Source: an uncultured Pelagibacteraceae bacterium
Lineage (GTDB): Bacteria; Pseudomonadota; Alphaproteobacteria; Pelagibacterales; Pelagibacteraceae
Direction: 5' to 3'
Assembly (NCBI GenBank): GCA_902574035.1
Contig: CACGMC010000002.1
Coordinates: forward strand, 62,001-126,000
Length of the DNA: 64,000 nucleotides
Shown here one piece after another: positions 44,096 to 53,397 of the stretch. The translations under genes and the position numbers were made by a program. The notes below the pieces were generated by a model. That model was not told the DNA's origin. It saw nothing but the letters and a program-made list of their open reading frames with translations, and searched no databases. Numbering within the stretch: the first letter of the stretch is position 1; every line of letters begins with the position of its first letter.

Positions 44096-44680
44096 TTAAT
44101 TGTTAATTTCATAAAGATATTTTCCAAAAATATCAAATTCAATATTAACCAAGTCTTTTATTTTTAAATCTTTAAGATTTGTTAATTTTAAAGTGTGAGG
44201 AATAATATTTATTTCAAAGTAATTTTTTTTCTTTTTTGAAATAGTTAAAGATACGCCATTTATATGAATGGAAGCTTTTTCAACAATATATTTTTTAAAT
44301 TGAGCAGCAATATTTATTTTTAATATCCAAGTTTTATCTATAACTTTAATACTTTGAATTTTTCCAACAGTGTCTACATGACCTTGTGTATAGTGGCCAG
44401 AAACTTCAGATCCAAATTTTAGAGATTTTTCCATATTTATAATGTTGCCAATTTTAACTTTTGAAAAATTGGATCTTTTAATTGTTTCCTGAGACAAATA
44501 AAATGTTAAAAGTTTGTTTTTTATTGCTACTAACGTTAAACACACACCATTACAAGAAATTGATGCACCCAACATTTTTTTTTCAATTTTTAAATTTGAA
44601 AAAATAGTAATATTCATACTTCTAGAATTTTTTTGAATTTTTTTAACTATCCCGGTATTTCTAATTATTCCATTAAACAT
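44096..44680 (-). CDS. ribE: Riboflavin synthase alpha subunit
   Basis: A 194-aa duplicated-barrel enzyme that dismutates two lumazines to riboflavin. It begins [10 protein letters not shown] (variant of the family MFTGIV) and has GHYTQGHVDTVGKI and, in the second repeat, HINGVSLTISK; first-repeat SCNGVCLTLV is also clear. It shares one base with ribD upstream. Confidence 0.93.
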   Translation of the reverse strand: MFNGIIRNTGIVKKIQKNSRSMNITIFSNLKIEKKMLGASISCNGVCLTLVAIKNKLLTFYLSQETIKRSNFSKVKIGNIINMEKSLKFGSEVSGHYTQGHVDTVGKIQSIKVIDKTWILKINIAAQFKKYIVEKASIHINGVSLTISKKKKNYFEINIIPHTLKLTNLKDLKIKDLVNIEFDIFGKYLYEINN

Positions 44681-45777
44681 TAATTTAACCTCTCTAAGTA
44701 AACAACGTCGTTGTTTAAAAAAACTTTAAGTTTATTTTTAAGTTTTATCTTTTTTAATAAACGATTACTAGAATTATTAAAACCATTTTTATTTAAATTG
44801 AAGTTAGTTTGGAAAAGATAAATATTGTTTATAAATTTGCCTTTAATTAAAAAATTAATAAATGTTAGTCCAGTTTCAATAAATATTCTTGAAAAACTAA
44901 ATTTTAAAAGTGAATTGAACAACTTTTTAAAATCTTCTGTTGATTTAAGTTTTTCATATAATAACACTCTAACATTGTTTTTTTTTAACCATTTTATTTT
45001 TGATTTGTCATTTTTAGTAGTACAAATATAAATTTTTCTACTCGCTTTAATCTTAAAAATTTTTAAATTTTTTTTTATAATCAAATCTCTATCTAAAATA
45101 ATAAGATTTGGTGATTTACGTTCCAATCCTTTAATTCTACAGTTTAACAAAGGGTTATCTTTATTTATACTTTTAGAGGTCGATAGTAATGCGTCATATT
45201 TAGTCCTTAGTAAATGTGATAATTTTCGCGATCTTTCATTGGTAATCCATTTATTTTTTTTATTTAAAGTAAAATAATCATTAGATAAAGCTATTTTGGC
45301 ATCAATAATTGGCAGTTTATTTTTTTTCAATCTATAGTAACTTTGATAAAACTCCATTCCTCTTTTTTTTAAAATGGATTTTTTTAAATTAATATTGAAT
45401 TTTGATAGTATTTTTTTTGATTTATTTTTACTCCTGTCATCAAAATCATCAATTGAATAATAAACATTTTTAATGCCTTTTTTTTTAATAATATTCGTAC
45501 AGGGAGGTGTCTTTCCAAAATGAGAACAAGGCTCAAGTGTTATATAAATGTTTGAATTTTTTAAATTATTTTTATTTTTTAACGCATTAAATTCAGCATG
45601 TGGTCTGCCATTTATTGAGGTGTAACCGCTTGAAATTATACTACCATTTTTTTCAACTACGCAACCAACCGAGGGATTTTCTTTTGTGGAACCTAAGTTG
45701 ATTTGAGCTAGTTCAAATGCTAACCCTAAATTTTCTACGTGTTTATTGTTATATTTATTTTTTTTTTGATTTGCCAT
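44680..45777 (-). CDS. ribD: Bifunctional riboflavin biosynthesis protein RibD
   Basis: Deaminase plus reductase acting on the pyrimidine intermediate. ATG 45777 (365 aa) is chosen; a longer frame to 45840 would overlap nrdR by 86 bases. Zinc ligands His60-Ala-Glu62 (PHAE), Cys84 and Cys93 ([12 protein letters not shown]) form the deaminase site; residues ~150-365 are the reductase domain. It overlaps nrdR by 23 bases. Confidence 0.92.
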   Translation of the reverse strand: MANQKKNKYNNKHVENLGLAFELAQINLGSTKENPSVGCVVEKNGSIISSGYTSINGRPHAEFNALKNKNNLKNSNIYITLEPCSHFGKTPPCTNIIKKKGIKNVYYSIDDFDDRSKNKSKKILSKFNINLKKSILKKRGMEFYQSYYRLKKNKLPIIDAKIALSNDYFTLNKKNKWITNERSRKLSHLLRTKYDALLSTSKSINKDNPLLNCRIKGLERKSPNLIILDRDLIIKKNLKIFKIKASRKIYICTTKNDKSKIKWLKKNNVRVLLYEKLKSTEDFKKLFNSLLKFSFSRIFIETGLTFINFLIKGKFINNIYLFQTNFNLNKNGFNNSSNRLLKKIKLKNKLKVFLNNDVVYLERLN

Positions 45778-46222
45778 GTAACTCATCAATATATTCGCCA
45801 AATTCACCGATTTCTTTAAAATTTGTATATACTGAGGCAAACCTTATGTAAGCAATTTTATCAAGTTCTTTAAGCTCATCCATTACTTTTCTTCCAATAA
45901 TACTTGATTGAATTTCAGATTGTCCCATTTCCTCAAGTTCTCTAGAAATTTTAGAAACAATTTTTTCGGTCGTGTCTGAATCGATAGGTCTTTTTTTAAG
46001 CGCAGTGAAAAGTGATTTAGCTAATTTTTCTCTGTCAAATGCGGATCTTCTTCCATTTTTTTTTATTACAGTTAGTTCTCTGAATTGAACTCTTTCAAAT
46101 GTAGTAAATCTTTGTCCTCCACCACAAGTACAAACTCTTCTTCTTCTGATGGCTGTTCCGTCTTCAGTAGGCCGTGAGTCAACCACTGATGTATCTTTTT
46201 CTCTACAGAATGGACAAATCAT
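45755..46222 (-). CDS. nrdR: Transcriptional repressor NrdR
   Basis: A 155-aa repressor of ribonucleotide reductase genes with an N-terminal zinc ribbon and an ATP-cone (about 48-138). MICPFC supplies Cys3 and Cys6 and [15 protein letters not shown] is typical. The second cysteine pair is Cys31-Thr-Cys33 followed by [10 protein letters not shown], one residue longer and with C-x-C instead of the usual C-x2-C. Position between glyA and ribD is conserved. Confidence 0.9.
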   Translation of the reverse strand: MICPFCREKDTSVVDSRPTEDGTAIRRRRVCTCGGGQRFTTFERVQFRELTVIKKNGRRSAFDREKLAKSLFTALKKRPIDSDTTEKIVSKISRELEEMGQSEIQSSIIGRKVMDELKELDKIAYIRFASVYTNFKEIGEFGEYIDELHGKSKKK

Positions 46223-46233
46223 AGAATGTTTTG

Positions 46234-47535
46234 TTACTCACTATATATAGGGAAATCAGAACATAGATCGATAACTTCTTTTTGTACTTCCTTTTCTATT
46301 TTGGAATTATCTTCTTTATTTTCTGAAAGACCCTTTATAACTTTAGTTATTAATTTTCCTACTAATCTAAATTCTTGTGATTTAAAACCTCTCGTTGTTG
46401 CAGCTGGTGTTCCTAATCTTATACCGGACGTTATCATTGGGCTCTCAGTATCAAAAGGTATACCATTTTTATTGCATGTGATATTTGCTCTACCTAAGCT
46501 TTCTTCAGCATCTTTGCCTGTTACCCCATAAGGTCGTAAATCCACTAACATAAGATGAGTGTCTGTTCCACCTGAAAATATTTTAAAATTATTTTCAACT
46601 AAAGTTTCGCTTAAAATTTTTGCGTTCGAAATAACATCAGAAGTATATTTTTTAAACTCATCGCTTAAAGCTTCCTTAAAACAAACTGCTTTTGCAGATA
46701 TTACATGCATCAAAGGCCCTCCTTGAAGTCCTGGAAATACAGCGCTATTGAATTTTTTATATAAAGTTTCATTGTTAGTTAGAATAATTCCTCCTCTAGG
46801 TCCTCTTAATACTTTGTGTGTCGTTGAAGTGACAACATCAGCATAGTCCAATGGATTAGGGTATGCACCGCCGGCAACCAGTCCAGAAAAATGAGCCATA
46901 TCTACTAAAAAATAAGCACCTATTTTTTCACAGATTTCTTTAAATTTCTTAAAATCGATTACACGCGAATATGCACTTCCACCTGCAATTATTAATTTCG
47001 GTTTGTTTTCTAAAGCTAATTTTTCAATATTTTCATAATCAATAAGACCGTTGTCTTTGTTTACATCGTAATGAATAGCATTAAACCATTTTCCTGACTG
47101 AGCTGGTTTAGCGCCATGAGTTAAATGCCCGCCTGAATTTAAGCTCATACCTAATATTGTATCACCAGGTTTAATCAACGCTAAATATACTGCGCCATTT
47201 GCTTGAGCACCAGAGTGTGGTTGAACATTAACAAATTTACAGTTGAATAATTTTTTTGCTCTCTCTATTGCCAAATTTTCAGATATATCTACGAACTCAC
47301 AACCACCATAATATCTTTTTCCAGAATATCCCTCTGCATACTTATTAGTTAATACCGAACCCTGTGCTTCTAACACAGCCTTTGAAACGATATTTTCAGA
47401 AGCAATCAATTCAATATGATTTTTTTGTCTATCGAATTCTTTAGCAATCGAGTCAAATAATTCCTTGTCAGAACTTTTTAGATCTCTTTCAAAAAAGTTT
47501 CTTGGAGTTCTATTTATTTTAGTTACAGTTGACAT
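46234..47535 (-). CDS. glyA: Serine hydroxymethyltransferase
   Basis: PLP enzyme interconverting serine and glycine with tetrahydrofolate, relevant to the C1 units released by Dmd[31 protein letters not shown] (read as [14 protein letters not shown]) and the PLP-lysine segment [15 protein letters not shown] are intact. Length 433 aa is normal. It shares no bases with rpiB but follows immediately. Confidence 0.96.
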   Translation of the reverse strand: MSTVTKINRTPRNFFERDLKSSDKELFDSIAKEFDRQKNHIELIASENIVSKAVLEAQGSVLTNKYAEGYSGKRYYGGCEFVDISENLAIERAKKLFNCKFVNVQPHSGAQANGAVYLALIKPGDTILGMSLNSGGHLTHGAKPAQSGKWFNAIHYDVNKDNGLIDYENIEKLALENKPKLIIAGGSAYSRVIDFKKFKEICEKIGAYFLVDMAHFSGLVAGGAYPNPLDYADVVTSTTHKVLRGPRGGIILTNNETLYKKFNSAVFPGLQGGPLMHVISAKAVCFKEALSDEFKKYTSDVISNAKILSETLVENNFKIFSGGTDTHLMLVDLRPYGVTGKDAEESLGRANITCNKNGIPFDTESPMITSGIRLGTPAATTRGFKSQEFRLVGKLITKVIKGLSENKEDNSKIEKEVQKEVIDLCSDFPIYSE

Positions 47536-47973
47536 TTATATCTTTTTTATTCTTCTAGTGTGCCTTCCACCCTCAAATTTTGTTTTTAAAAAAACTGACA
47601 CAATTTTACTTATATCCTTTTTTTTTGTTAGTCTAGATCCTAAACATAATATATTAGCATTATTATGCTGGCGAGACAATTGAGTAGATTTAATATTATA
47701 TCCTACAGCTGCTCGAATTCCTTTTGTTTTATTGGCAGAAATGGCCATACCTGTACCAGAGCCACATACCAAAATGCCAATTTCACTTTTTTTTTTGGAT
47801 ACTCTTTGAGAAACCTTTTTTGCAAAGTCTGGATAATCTACAGATTTATTAATAAATGGACCTAGGTCTGTAATTGAAATGTTTGACCTTAAAATAAAGT
47901 CTTTAATAAATTCTTTAATCTCATAACCTGCGTGATCTGATGAAATACATATTTTTTTAAAAATTGATTTCAA
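47536..47973 (-). CDS. rpiB: Ribose-5-phosphate isomerase B
   Basis: A 145-aa isomerase of the pentose phosphate pathway. ISSDHAGYEIKEFI, VDYPDFA, the active-site Cys in LVCGSGTGMAISANK and RQHNNANILCLGSR are diagnostic. It lies directly before glyA, the common alphaproteobacterial rpiB-glyA-nrdR order. Confidence 0.94.
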   Translation of the reverse strand: MKSIFKKICISSDHAGYEIKEFIKDFILRSNISITDLGPFINKSVDYPDFAKKVSQRVSKKKSEIGILVCGSGTGMAISANKTKGIRAAVGYNIKSTQLSRQHNNANILCLGSRLTKKKDISKIVSVFLKTKFEGGRHTRRIKKI

Positions 47974-48570
47974 TTAATTAAATCTATTTTCCAACATACA
48001 GGCAACTATATGAATTCTATTTTGTTCACCTCCGTTAAAGAAATTATGATATCTTGTGTTGTTAGTAATCCAAACTTTTCCGTCTGCTGGCATATGCTTA
48101 GCAACGTCCTCGATTACCATTTTACATCCTGGATTTGTTATTATAGGAATATGTAATCGGGGTTCTGGATCTTTATGCCAGCTTAAAGTAGACCTTGGCT
48201 CTTTTAATAATATTCTTACTCTACCCAATTTAAATTTTGATCTCAAAATTTTGTAAACTTCCTCAAAATAAGTATTTTTAAATTCCTCTGTTAATTCAGT
48301 GTACTTTGACTCATCAATAGGCTTATCTCTTTTCACTTCTTTTCCTGTTTCATCTGGTTTTGTCCAATAGATACCTCTTACATTGTGTCCTTTGATAGAA
48401 TTGTCATCTCCTGGAATTTTATTCATAGGTATAGCTGCAAAATTACTAATCCCTAGAGTTTGATATTTAGATTTTTTTAAAATTACTTCTAGATCAGATC
48501 TCAATTTATTTATATCAAAAGAAAGATCTGGAACTTGATAAAAATCATTAAATGTTACTGAATTAGACAT
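47974..48570 (-). CDS. Fe(II)/2-oxoglutarate-dependent oxygenase, aspartyl/asparaginyl hydroxylase-like
   Basis: A 198-aa jelly-roll oxygenase. His132-x-Asp134 in LSWHKDPEPRLHIPI, distal His175 in TRYHNFFNGGEQNR and Arg185 form the expected iron and 2-oxoglutarate sites. The substrate is unknown; a protein side chain or a small molecule are both possible. It is first of the nine-gene minus-strand run to nusB and is divergent from hemB. Confidence 0.75.
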   Translation of the reverse strand: MSNSVTFNDFYQVPDLSFDINKLRSDLEVILKKSKYQTLGISNFAAIPMNKIPGDDNSIKGHNVRGIYWTKPDETGKEVKRDKPIDESKYTELTEEFKNTYFEEVYKILRSKFKLGRVRILLKEPRSTLSWHKDPEPRLHIPIITNPGCKMVIEDVAKHMPADGKVWITNNTRYHNFFNGGEQNRIHIVACMLENRFN

Positions 48571-48648
48571 ATTTACGTAATAAATTACTTTGCTTATAAG
48601 GTATAATATTATATTTGTCGCATAAATAATATTGCTTAAATAAAAAAA

Positions 48649-49644
48649 ATGAAGATTTTAGGGAAGTTTCCATCAACAAGATTGAGAAGAGTTCGCAACT
48701 CCGATTGGATTCGTAGATTAGTATCTGAAAATAATTTATCACCAAATGATTTGATATTGCCAATATTTATAAGAGAGGGGAAAAATAAAATAGAAAAAAT
48801 TAAAAGCATGCCAGGTGTCTACAGATATTCAATAGACATGTTGTCTAAAATTTTAGACAAGGCAGAAAAATTTAATTTGCCGATGGTAGCTATATTTCCA
48901 AATACCCCAAGTGATAAAAGAGATAATAATGGATCAGAGGCTCTTAATGAAAATAATTTAATTTGTAGGGGGGTCAAGTTTATTAAAAAAAAATATAAAA
49001 ACTTTGGTGTTATGACTGATGTAGCATTAGATCCATATACTTCTCATGGTCACGATGGAGTAATAATAAATGGTAAAATAGATAATGATGAAACACTTAA
49101 AATATTAAACAAACAAGCGTTATTACAAGCCGCAATGGGTTCTGATGTCATTGCACCTTCTGACATGATGGATGGTAGAATAGGTTCTATAAGGAAAACT
49201 TTGGATAAAAATAAGTTTAAAGATACTAAAATATTATCCTATGCTGTTAAATACGCGTCAAATTTTTATGGACCTTTCAGAGATGCAGTAGGATCTAAAA
49301 GTAATTTAAAAGGAGATAAAAAAACTTATCAAATGGATATGAGAAATTATAATGAGGCATTAAGAGAGGTTTCTCTAGATATTAAAGAAGGTGCTGATTT
49401 TGTAATGGTGAAACCAGGAATGCCTTATTTAGATATAATAAGTTTGATAAAAAAAACTTTTAAAATACCAGTGTTTTCATATCAAGTGTCAGGTGAGTAT
49501 TCGATGATTAAAAATTCTGTAAAAAATAAATATTTAAATGAAAATGCTATTTATGAAAGTTTAATCTCACTTAAAAGAGCTGGATCCAATGCTATAATTA
49601 CGTATTTTGCCTTAGATGTGGTAGCTAAACTTGATTCTTATTAA
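48649..49644 (+). CDS. hemB: Delta-aminolevulinic acid dehydratase (porphobilinogen synthase), non-zinc type
   Basis: Condenses two 5-aminolevulinates in heme synthesis. Active lysines lie in PSDMMDGRIGSIRKTLD and MVKPGMPYLDII. The metal segment reads DVALDPYTSHGHDG, with Ala126, Asp128 and Asp136 where zinc enzymes have Cys, so a Mg2+-dependent enzyme is expected. Length 331 aa is typical. It meets recO convergently with a 4-base overlap. Confidence 0.95.
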   Translation: MKILGKFPSTRLRRVRNSDWIRRLVSENNLSPNDLILPIFIREGKNKIEKIKSMPGVYRYSIDMLSKILDKAEKFNLPMVAIFPNTPSDKRDNNGSEALNENNLICRGVKFIKKKYKNFGVMTDVALDPYTSHGHDGVIINGKIDNDETLKILNKQALLQAAMGSDVIAPSDMMDGRIGSIRKTLDKNKFKDTKILSYAVKYASNFYGPFRDAVGSKSNLKGDKKTYQMDMRNYNEALREVSLDIKEGADFVMVKPGMPYLDIISLIKKTFKIPVFSYQVSGEYSMIKNSVKNKYLNENAIYESLISLKRAGSNAIITYFALDVVAKLDSY

Positions 49645-50309
49645 ATAAAACAATTTTCAAAAACTATCCTGGATTTTGGTAGGAATAAATTATTCGGTAA
49701 ATAAAATTTATTTAACATTAAGTTTCTCGTGAAAGATAAAGCTTGGTATATTGTCTCCTTAGAATAATTTTCAGGGATTTCTTCATTTATAATAAATTTA
49801 GGAACTTTATATAAAACATTATCAATATTAAGAGATAAAATTTCTTTAGATGAGCTAGTCTTATCAGTTTTAAAACCAAAACCTAATTCTTTAATTAGAT
49901 TTATTTCCCAATACAAATATAAAATTGGCCAGTTTTTATTCTCTAAACTCTTTATCAAATTATTTAAAGATATGTAGATATTTTTATAAGTTTCTTCATC
50001 AGGCAACAAAGAATTTAGTAATTCTGTTATAGATAATAAAACATAAGATCTTTTTTTATCATCAAAATATCTTGGGCTAATAGCCTCTATTATTTCAGTT
50101 TTCAGATAACCTAATTTGTTACGACTCTTTGAATTATGTATAATAAATATTTTATTTCCAATTTGAAGGTAGTTTTTAACTTTTCTAGAAGTACCTCCGT
50201 ATACAATGCCAGAAACTTTTCCAAATTTTTGAGTGAAGACACTTATAATTACAGCATTTTCGCGAAATTTTTTTTTACTTAACAAATAGCCTTCGTCCTC
50301 CCAATTCAT
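49641..50309 (-). CDS. recO: DNA repair protein RecO
   Basis: A 222-aa RecF-pathway mediator loading RecA. The N-terminal OB-fold shows EDEGYLLSKKKFRENAVIISV and GKVSGIVYGG; the C-terminal part is helical and short, without a clear zinc finger. In many alphaproteobacteria era separates rnc and recO; here recO overlaps rnc by 4 bases. Confidence 0.87.
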   Translation of the reverse strand: MNWEDEGYLLSKKKFRENAVIISVFTQKFGKVSGIVYGGTSRKVKNYLQIGNKIFIIHNSKSRNKLGYLKTEIIEAISPRYFDDKKRSYVLLSITELLNSLLPDEETYKNIYISLNNLIKSLENKNWPILYLYWEINLIKELGFGFKTDKTSSSKEILSLNIDNVLYKVPKFIINEEIPENYSKETIYQALSFTRNLMLNKFYLPNNLFLPKSRIVFENCFI

Positions 50310-50980
50310 ATTTTTAAATCATCAAGTAATTTTTTGGCTGCATTTTGTTGTGCTTCTTTTTTAGATGATCCAGTAGCAGTGATTTTTTTTGAATTAGGTG
50401 TTTTTGCTGTCACTTTAAAAATTGGTTTATGATGAGGGCCAGATGTTTTTAATAATGTATAAGTAGGGAGTTTTTTAAATTTTTTAAGACTGTATTCTTG
50501 TAATTTTGTTTTTGAATCTACGATCGTAAAATCTGATTTTTTCAATGAGGAGTCCCAATAATTCAAAATAAATTTTTCTGCATTTTTTAAAGAGCTATCT
50601 TCAAAAATTGCACCGATTAATGCCTCAAGACAATCTCCTGAAATTTTTTCATGTTTCTGATCATTTTTTTTGAAATTCGAACCTAATAACATATATTTTT
50701 TTAAATTTAAGGAATTAGCTATTTCTGCACATTTTTTCTTATTAACTAAATTTGCGTATTTTTTATCAATTATACCCTCTTTTTCGTCAGGATATTTAAT
50801 TAGTAAATTTTTTGATATTATTAATCCTAATACTCTATCACCTAAAAATTCTAGTTTTTCATTGTTCATCTTTTCATCATAGCTTTTGTGTGTTAAACAT
50901 AGTTTTAGTAGATCTTTGGAATTAAATTTATATTTTATAACATCTTCCAAGTCTTTAAATTTAATAAATTTACCTATCAT
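50306..50980 (-). CDS. rnc: Ribonuclease III
   Basis: Double-strand-specific endoribonuclease (224 aa). NEKLEFLGDRVLGLIIS is the catalytic signature and GDCLEALIGAIFEDSS carries the second acidic cluster. A dsRNA-binding domain occupies about 150-224 (KTKLQEYSLKK ... SKKEAQQNAAKKLL). It overlaps lepB by 4 bases. Confidence 0.94.
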   Translation of the reverse strand: MIGKFIKFKDLEDVIKYKFNSKDLLKLCLTHKSYDEKMNNEKLEFLGDRVLGLIISKNLLIKYPDEKEGIIDKKYANLVNKKKCAEIANSLNLKKYMLLGSNFKKNDQKHEKISGDCLEALIGAIFEDSSLKNAEKFILNYWDSSLKKSDFTIVDSKTKLQEYSLKKFKKLPTYTLLKTSGPHHKPIFKVTAKTPNSKKITATGSSKKEAQQNAAKKLLDDLKI

Positions 50981-51714
50981 AATTTTTTAAATGTTCTGTT
51001 TACTCTAAGCGAGTTTTTCCAATTCCAAAATTTTAAAACACTTCCCTTAATAGTATCGTTGGAAAAAAATATTAATTGTGCTTTTCCGACTAAGTTTAGT
51101 TTATTTACATAACCCACTTCAGATAAAAATCTACTATCTTTCGAGCAGTCTCTATTATCTCCTAATAGAAAGTAATGATTTTCTGGTACAATGTACTCAT
51201 CGGTATTCTGAAGTGTGCCAGAACTATTATACACTGCTTTATATTTTACTCCATTTGGCAATGTTTCTTCAAATATTTTTACTGGTAAATTAATTTGACC
51301 ACACCTTATGATTGGATTTTCATCTATTTCTCTTCTCATTATCTTTTTTTTATTTAGATAAATTTCTCCATTAATAAATTGAAGGGTGTCACCAGGTGTC
51401 CCTATCAATCTTTTTATATAATCAGTTCTATTATCAGAAGGAGTCTTAAAAACAACTAAATCTCCTCTCTTTGGTTCTTCAAAAAATATTCTTTTTTGGT
51501 ATACGGACGGACTAAATGGAAATGAATGTTTGCTATAACCATAAGCGAATTTAGAAACAAATAATCTATCCCCAACAAGCAAAGTTGGTTCCATTGATGA
51601 AGATGGAATATAAAAAGGCTGATATAACAATGATCTTAAAAGTACCGCAATAATTAAGGCATAAGTAAGAGTTTTGATATTATCTAGTACAACATTTTTT
51701 ATATTTTTATTCAT
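50977..51714 (-). CDS. lepB: Signal peptidase I
   Basis: Membrane protease removing signal peptides. Ser40 (IPSSSMEPTLLVGDR) and Lys101 (DYIKRLIGTPGD) are the catalytic dyad; an N-terminal hydrophobic segment (about 14-30) anchors it, and NHYFLLGDNRDCSKDSR is box E. Length 245 aa is normal. Confidence 0.95.
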   Translation of the reverse strand: MNKNIKNVVLDNIKTLTYALIIAVLLRSLLYQPFYIPSSSMEPTLLVGDRLFVSKFAYGYSKHSFPFSPSVYQKRIFFEEPKRGDLVVFKTPSDNRTDYIKRLIGTPGDTLQFINGEIYLNKKKIMRREIDENPIIRCGQINLPVKIFEETLPNGVKYKAVYNSSGTLQNTDEYIVPENHYFLLGDNRDCSKDSRFLSEVGYVNKLNLVGKAQLIFFSNDTIKGSVLKFWNWKNSLRVNRTFKKL

Positions 51715-52094
51715 ATTGAAATTGTAACAAAAGCAACTGCATAATCTTTTTCGTCAGCAATTGACAAAGAGATTTTGTACATTTTTTTTTTTAATTTTCT
51801 CTCAACAATTTTTTTTGTTTTATTAATTAATTTTATAAAAGGTTTACCAGATTTTTCGTTTAAAACGACGATTTCATTGAAGTTAATACCTTTAGATATA
51901 CCTGTTCCTAAAGCTTTTGAGAATGCTTCTTTAGCAGCAAATCTTTTTGCATAGCAATTAAAATTTTTTTTAGTTCTTTTACATTTTTTAATTTCTTCTT
52001 CATTGAATATTCTTGATAAAAATAGTTTTTTTTTAAGAGATTTTTTTAATCTATTTACTTGTATTATATCAGTACCTACACCAAATAGTTTCAT
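51711..52094 (-). CDS. acpS: Holo-[acyl-carrier-protein] synthase
   Basis: Transfers phosphopantetheine from CoA to acyl carrier protein. GVGTDIIQVNRL and RFAAKEAFSKALGTGI contain the metal-binding acidic residues. Length 127 aa is normal. pdxJ-acpS-lepB-rnc is a conserved proteobacterial order. Confidence 0.93.
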   Translation of the reverse strand: MKLFGVGTDIIQVNRLKKSLKKKLFLSRIFNEEEIKKCKRTKKNFNCYAKRFAAKEAFSKALGTGISKGINFNEIVVLNEKSGKPFIKLINKTKKIVERKLKKKMYKISLSIADEKDYAVAFVTISI

Positions 52095-52816
52095 TTATGC
52101 AAAATCCTTTTAAATTTTTTAATAGTTTTGCCTAAACCTTCAAAAATTGATTCTCCAATTAGAAAATGTCCAATATTAAATTCTTTAATTCCTTTAACTT
52201 TTTTTAATATTTTTGCTGATTTAAATGTAAGACCGTGACCTGCATGTACCTCTAAATCTAATTTATTACCTAAAATAACAGCTTTTTTAATCTTGTTTAG
52301 CTCGTAACTGTAATTTTTATTCTCATTAACAAGATTGCAAAATTTTCCAGTATGTATTTCCACACAATCAGCGTTTAATTCTCGTGACCTTTTTATATCT
52401 TGAATGCTAGGCTCAATAAATAGACTAACCCTGAATCTATTTTTTTTTAGTTTTTTAATTAATTTATTTAAAAACTTTTCCTTATAGCTTAAATTTAAAC
52501 CACCCTCTGTAGTTAGTTCTTGCCTTTTTTCTGGTACGATACAAATAAAATCTGGTTTACTTTTTAAAGCTATATTCAACATTTCGTTAGTAGCAGCTAT
52601 TTCAAGATTAAGTGGAATTTTTAATTTCGATTTAATTTCTTTAAGATCAAATTCTCTTATATGACGTCTATCTTCTCTTAAATGTATTGTAACAGACTCA
52701 GCTCCACTCTTCTGGGCCAATAAGGCTGCTCTCAGAGGGCTAGGATAGGACTCGCCTCTTGCGTTTCTTACAGTTGCAACATGGTCTATATTTACTCCAA
52801 GTCTAATTTTGCTCAT
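52091..52816 (-). CDS. pdxJ: Pyridoxine 5'-phosphate synthase
   Basis: TIM-barrel enzyme closing the pyridoxine ring from DXP and aminoacetone phosphate derivative. GVNIDHVATVRNARGESYPSP, TIHLREDRRHI and LEVHAGHGLTF are diagnostic. Length 241 aa is normal. It shares one base with pyrE. Confidence 0.95.
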   Translation of the reverse strand: MSKIRLGVNIDHVATVRNARGESYPSPLRAALLAQKSGAESVTIHLREDRRHIREFDLKEIKSKLKIPLNLEIAATNEMLNIALKSKPDFICIVPEKRQELTTEGGLNLSYKEKFLNKLIKKLKKNRFRVSLFIEPSIQDIKRSRELNADCVEIHTGKFCNLVNENKNYSYELNKIKKAVILGNKLDLEVHAGHGLTFKSAKILKKVKGIKEFNIGHFLIGESIFEGLGKTIKKFKRILHK

Positions 52817-53397
52817 TAAAGATTTCTGCTTCCAGGTTTAACTGCTTTAAGAGCTGATAAACTACTTGGTAAATTTTCCTTTGTGTATGTTGGAATATTT
52901 AATTCGATCTGTGAAACAATTTTTTCTTTTATAGAAGATTTTCCATTGGACCTATTAATCAGACATGCATATCCAACAATCTTTGCATAGTTATCTAATA
53001 CTAATTTTGAGCACTCTAAACTTGATTTTCCAGTAGTAATAACATCTTCTACAATGAGAACCTTTTGACCTTTTTTAATTGAGAAATCTCTTCTAAGTTT
53101 AAATTCACCATTAACTCTTTCCGAAAAAAAGGTTTCTTTATTTAATAATCTACCGATTTCATAACCAAGAACAATGCCTCCCATAGCAGGTGATAGTATA
53201 ATATCAAATTCCTTAAATTCATTATTAATTTTTTCAGAGAGAGACTCGCAAATCTTTTTTGCTTTATTTGGTTTACTCATTAATTGAGCACATTGAACAT
53301 ATTGTGGACTGTGTAATCCTGAAGATAATATAAAATGACCCTCTATAAGGGCATTAGCTTCTTTTAAAATTTTCAAAGATTCTTTGTAAGAAAGCAT
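52816..53397 (-). CDS. pyrE: Orotate phosphoribosyltransferase
   Basis: Adds ribose-phosphate to orotate in UMP synthesis. GHFILSSGLHSPQYVQCAQL at the N-terminus, the PRPP loop VLIVEDVITTGKSSLE and AMGGIVLGYEIGR are visible. Its ATG lies 44 bases inside the end of spoT, the largest same-strand overlap in this run. Confidence 0.94.
   Translation of the reverse strand: MLSYKESLKILKEANALIEGHFILSSGLHSPQYVQCAQLMSKPNKAKKICESLSEKINNEFKEFDIILSPAMGGIVLGYEIGRLLNKETFFSERVNGEFKLRRDFSIKKGQKVLIVEDVITTGKSSLECSKLVLDNYAKIVGYACLINRSNGKSSIKEKIVSQIELNIPTYTKENLPSSLSALKAVKPGSRNL

Noticed and set aside
45778-45840. 21-residue N-terminal extension of ribD
   Set aside because: It would overlap nrdR by 86 bases and lies before the family's usual start; ATG 45777 fits better.
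48602-48607. TATAAT as a hemB -10 element
   Set aside because: No acceptable -35 hexamer lies 15-19 bases upstream, and such strings are frequent at this base composition.
48563-48763. Minus-strand frame spanning the start of hemB
   Set aside because: It covers the hemB start and the 2OG-oxygenase promoter space and encodes no recognisable protein.
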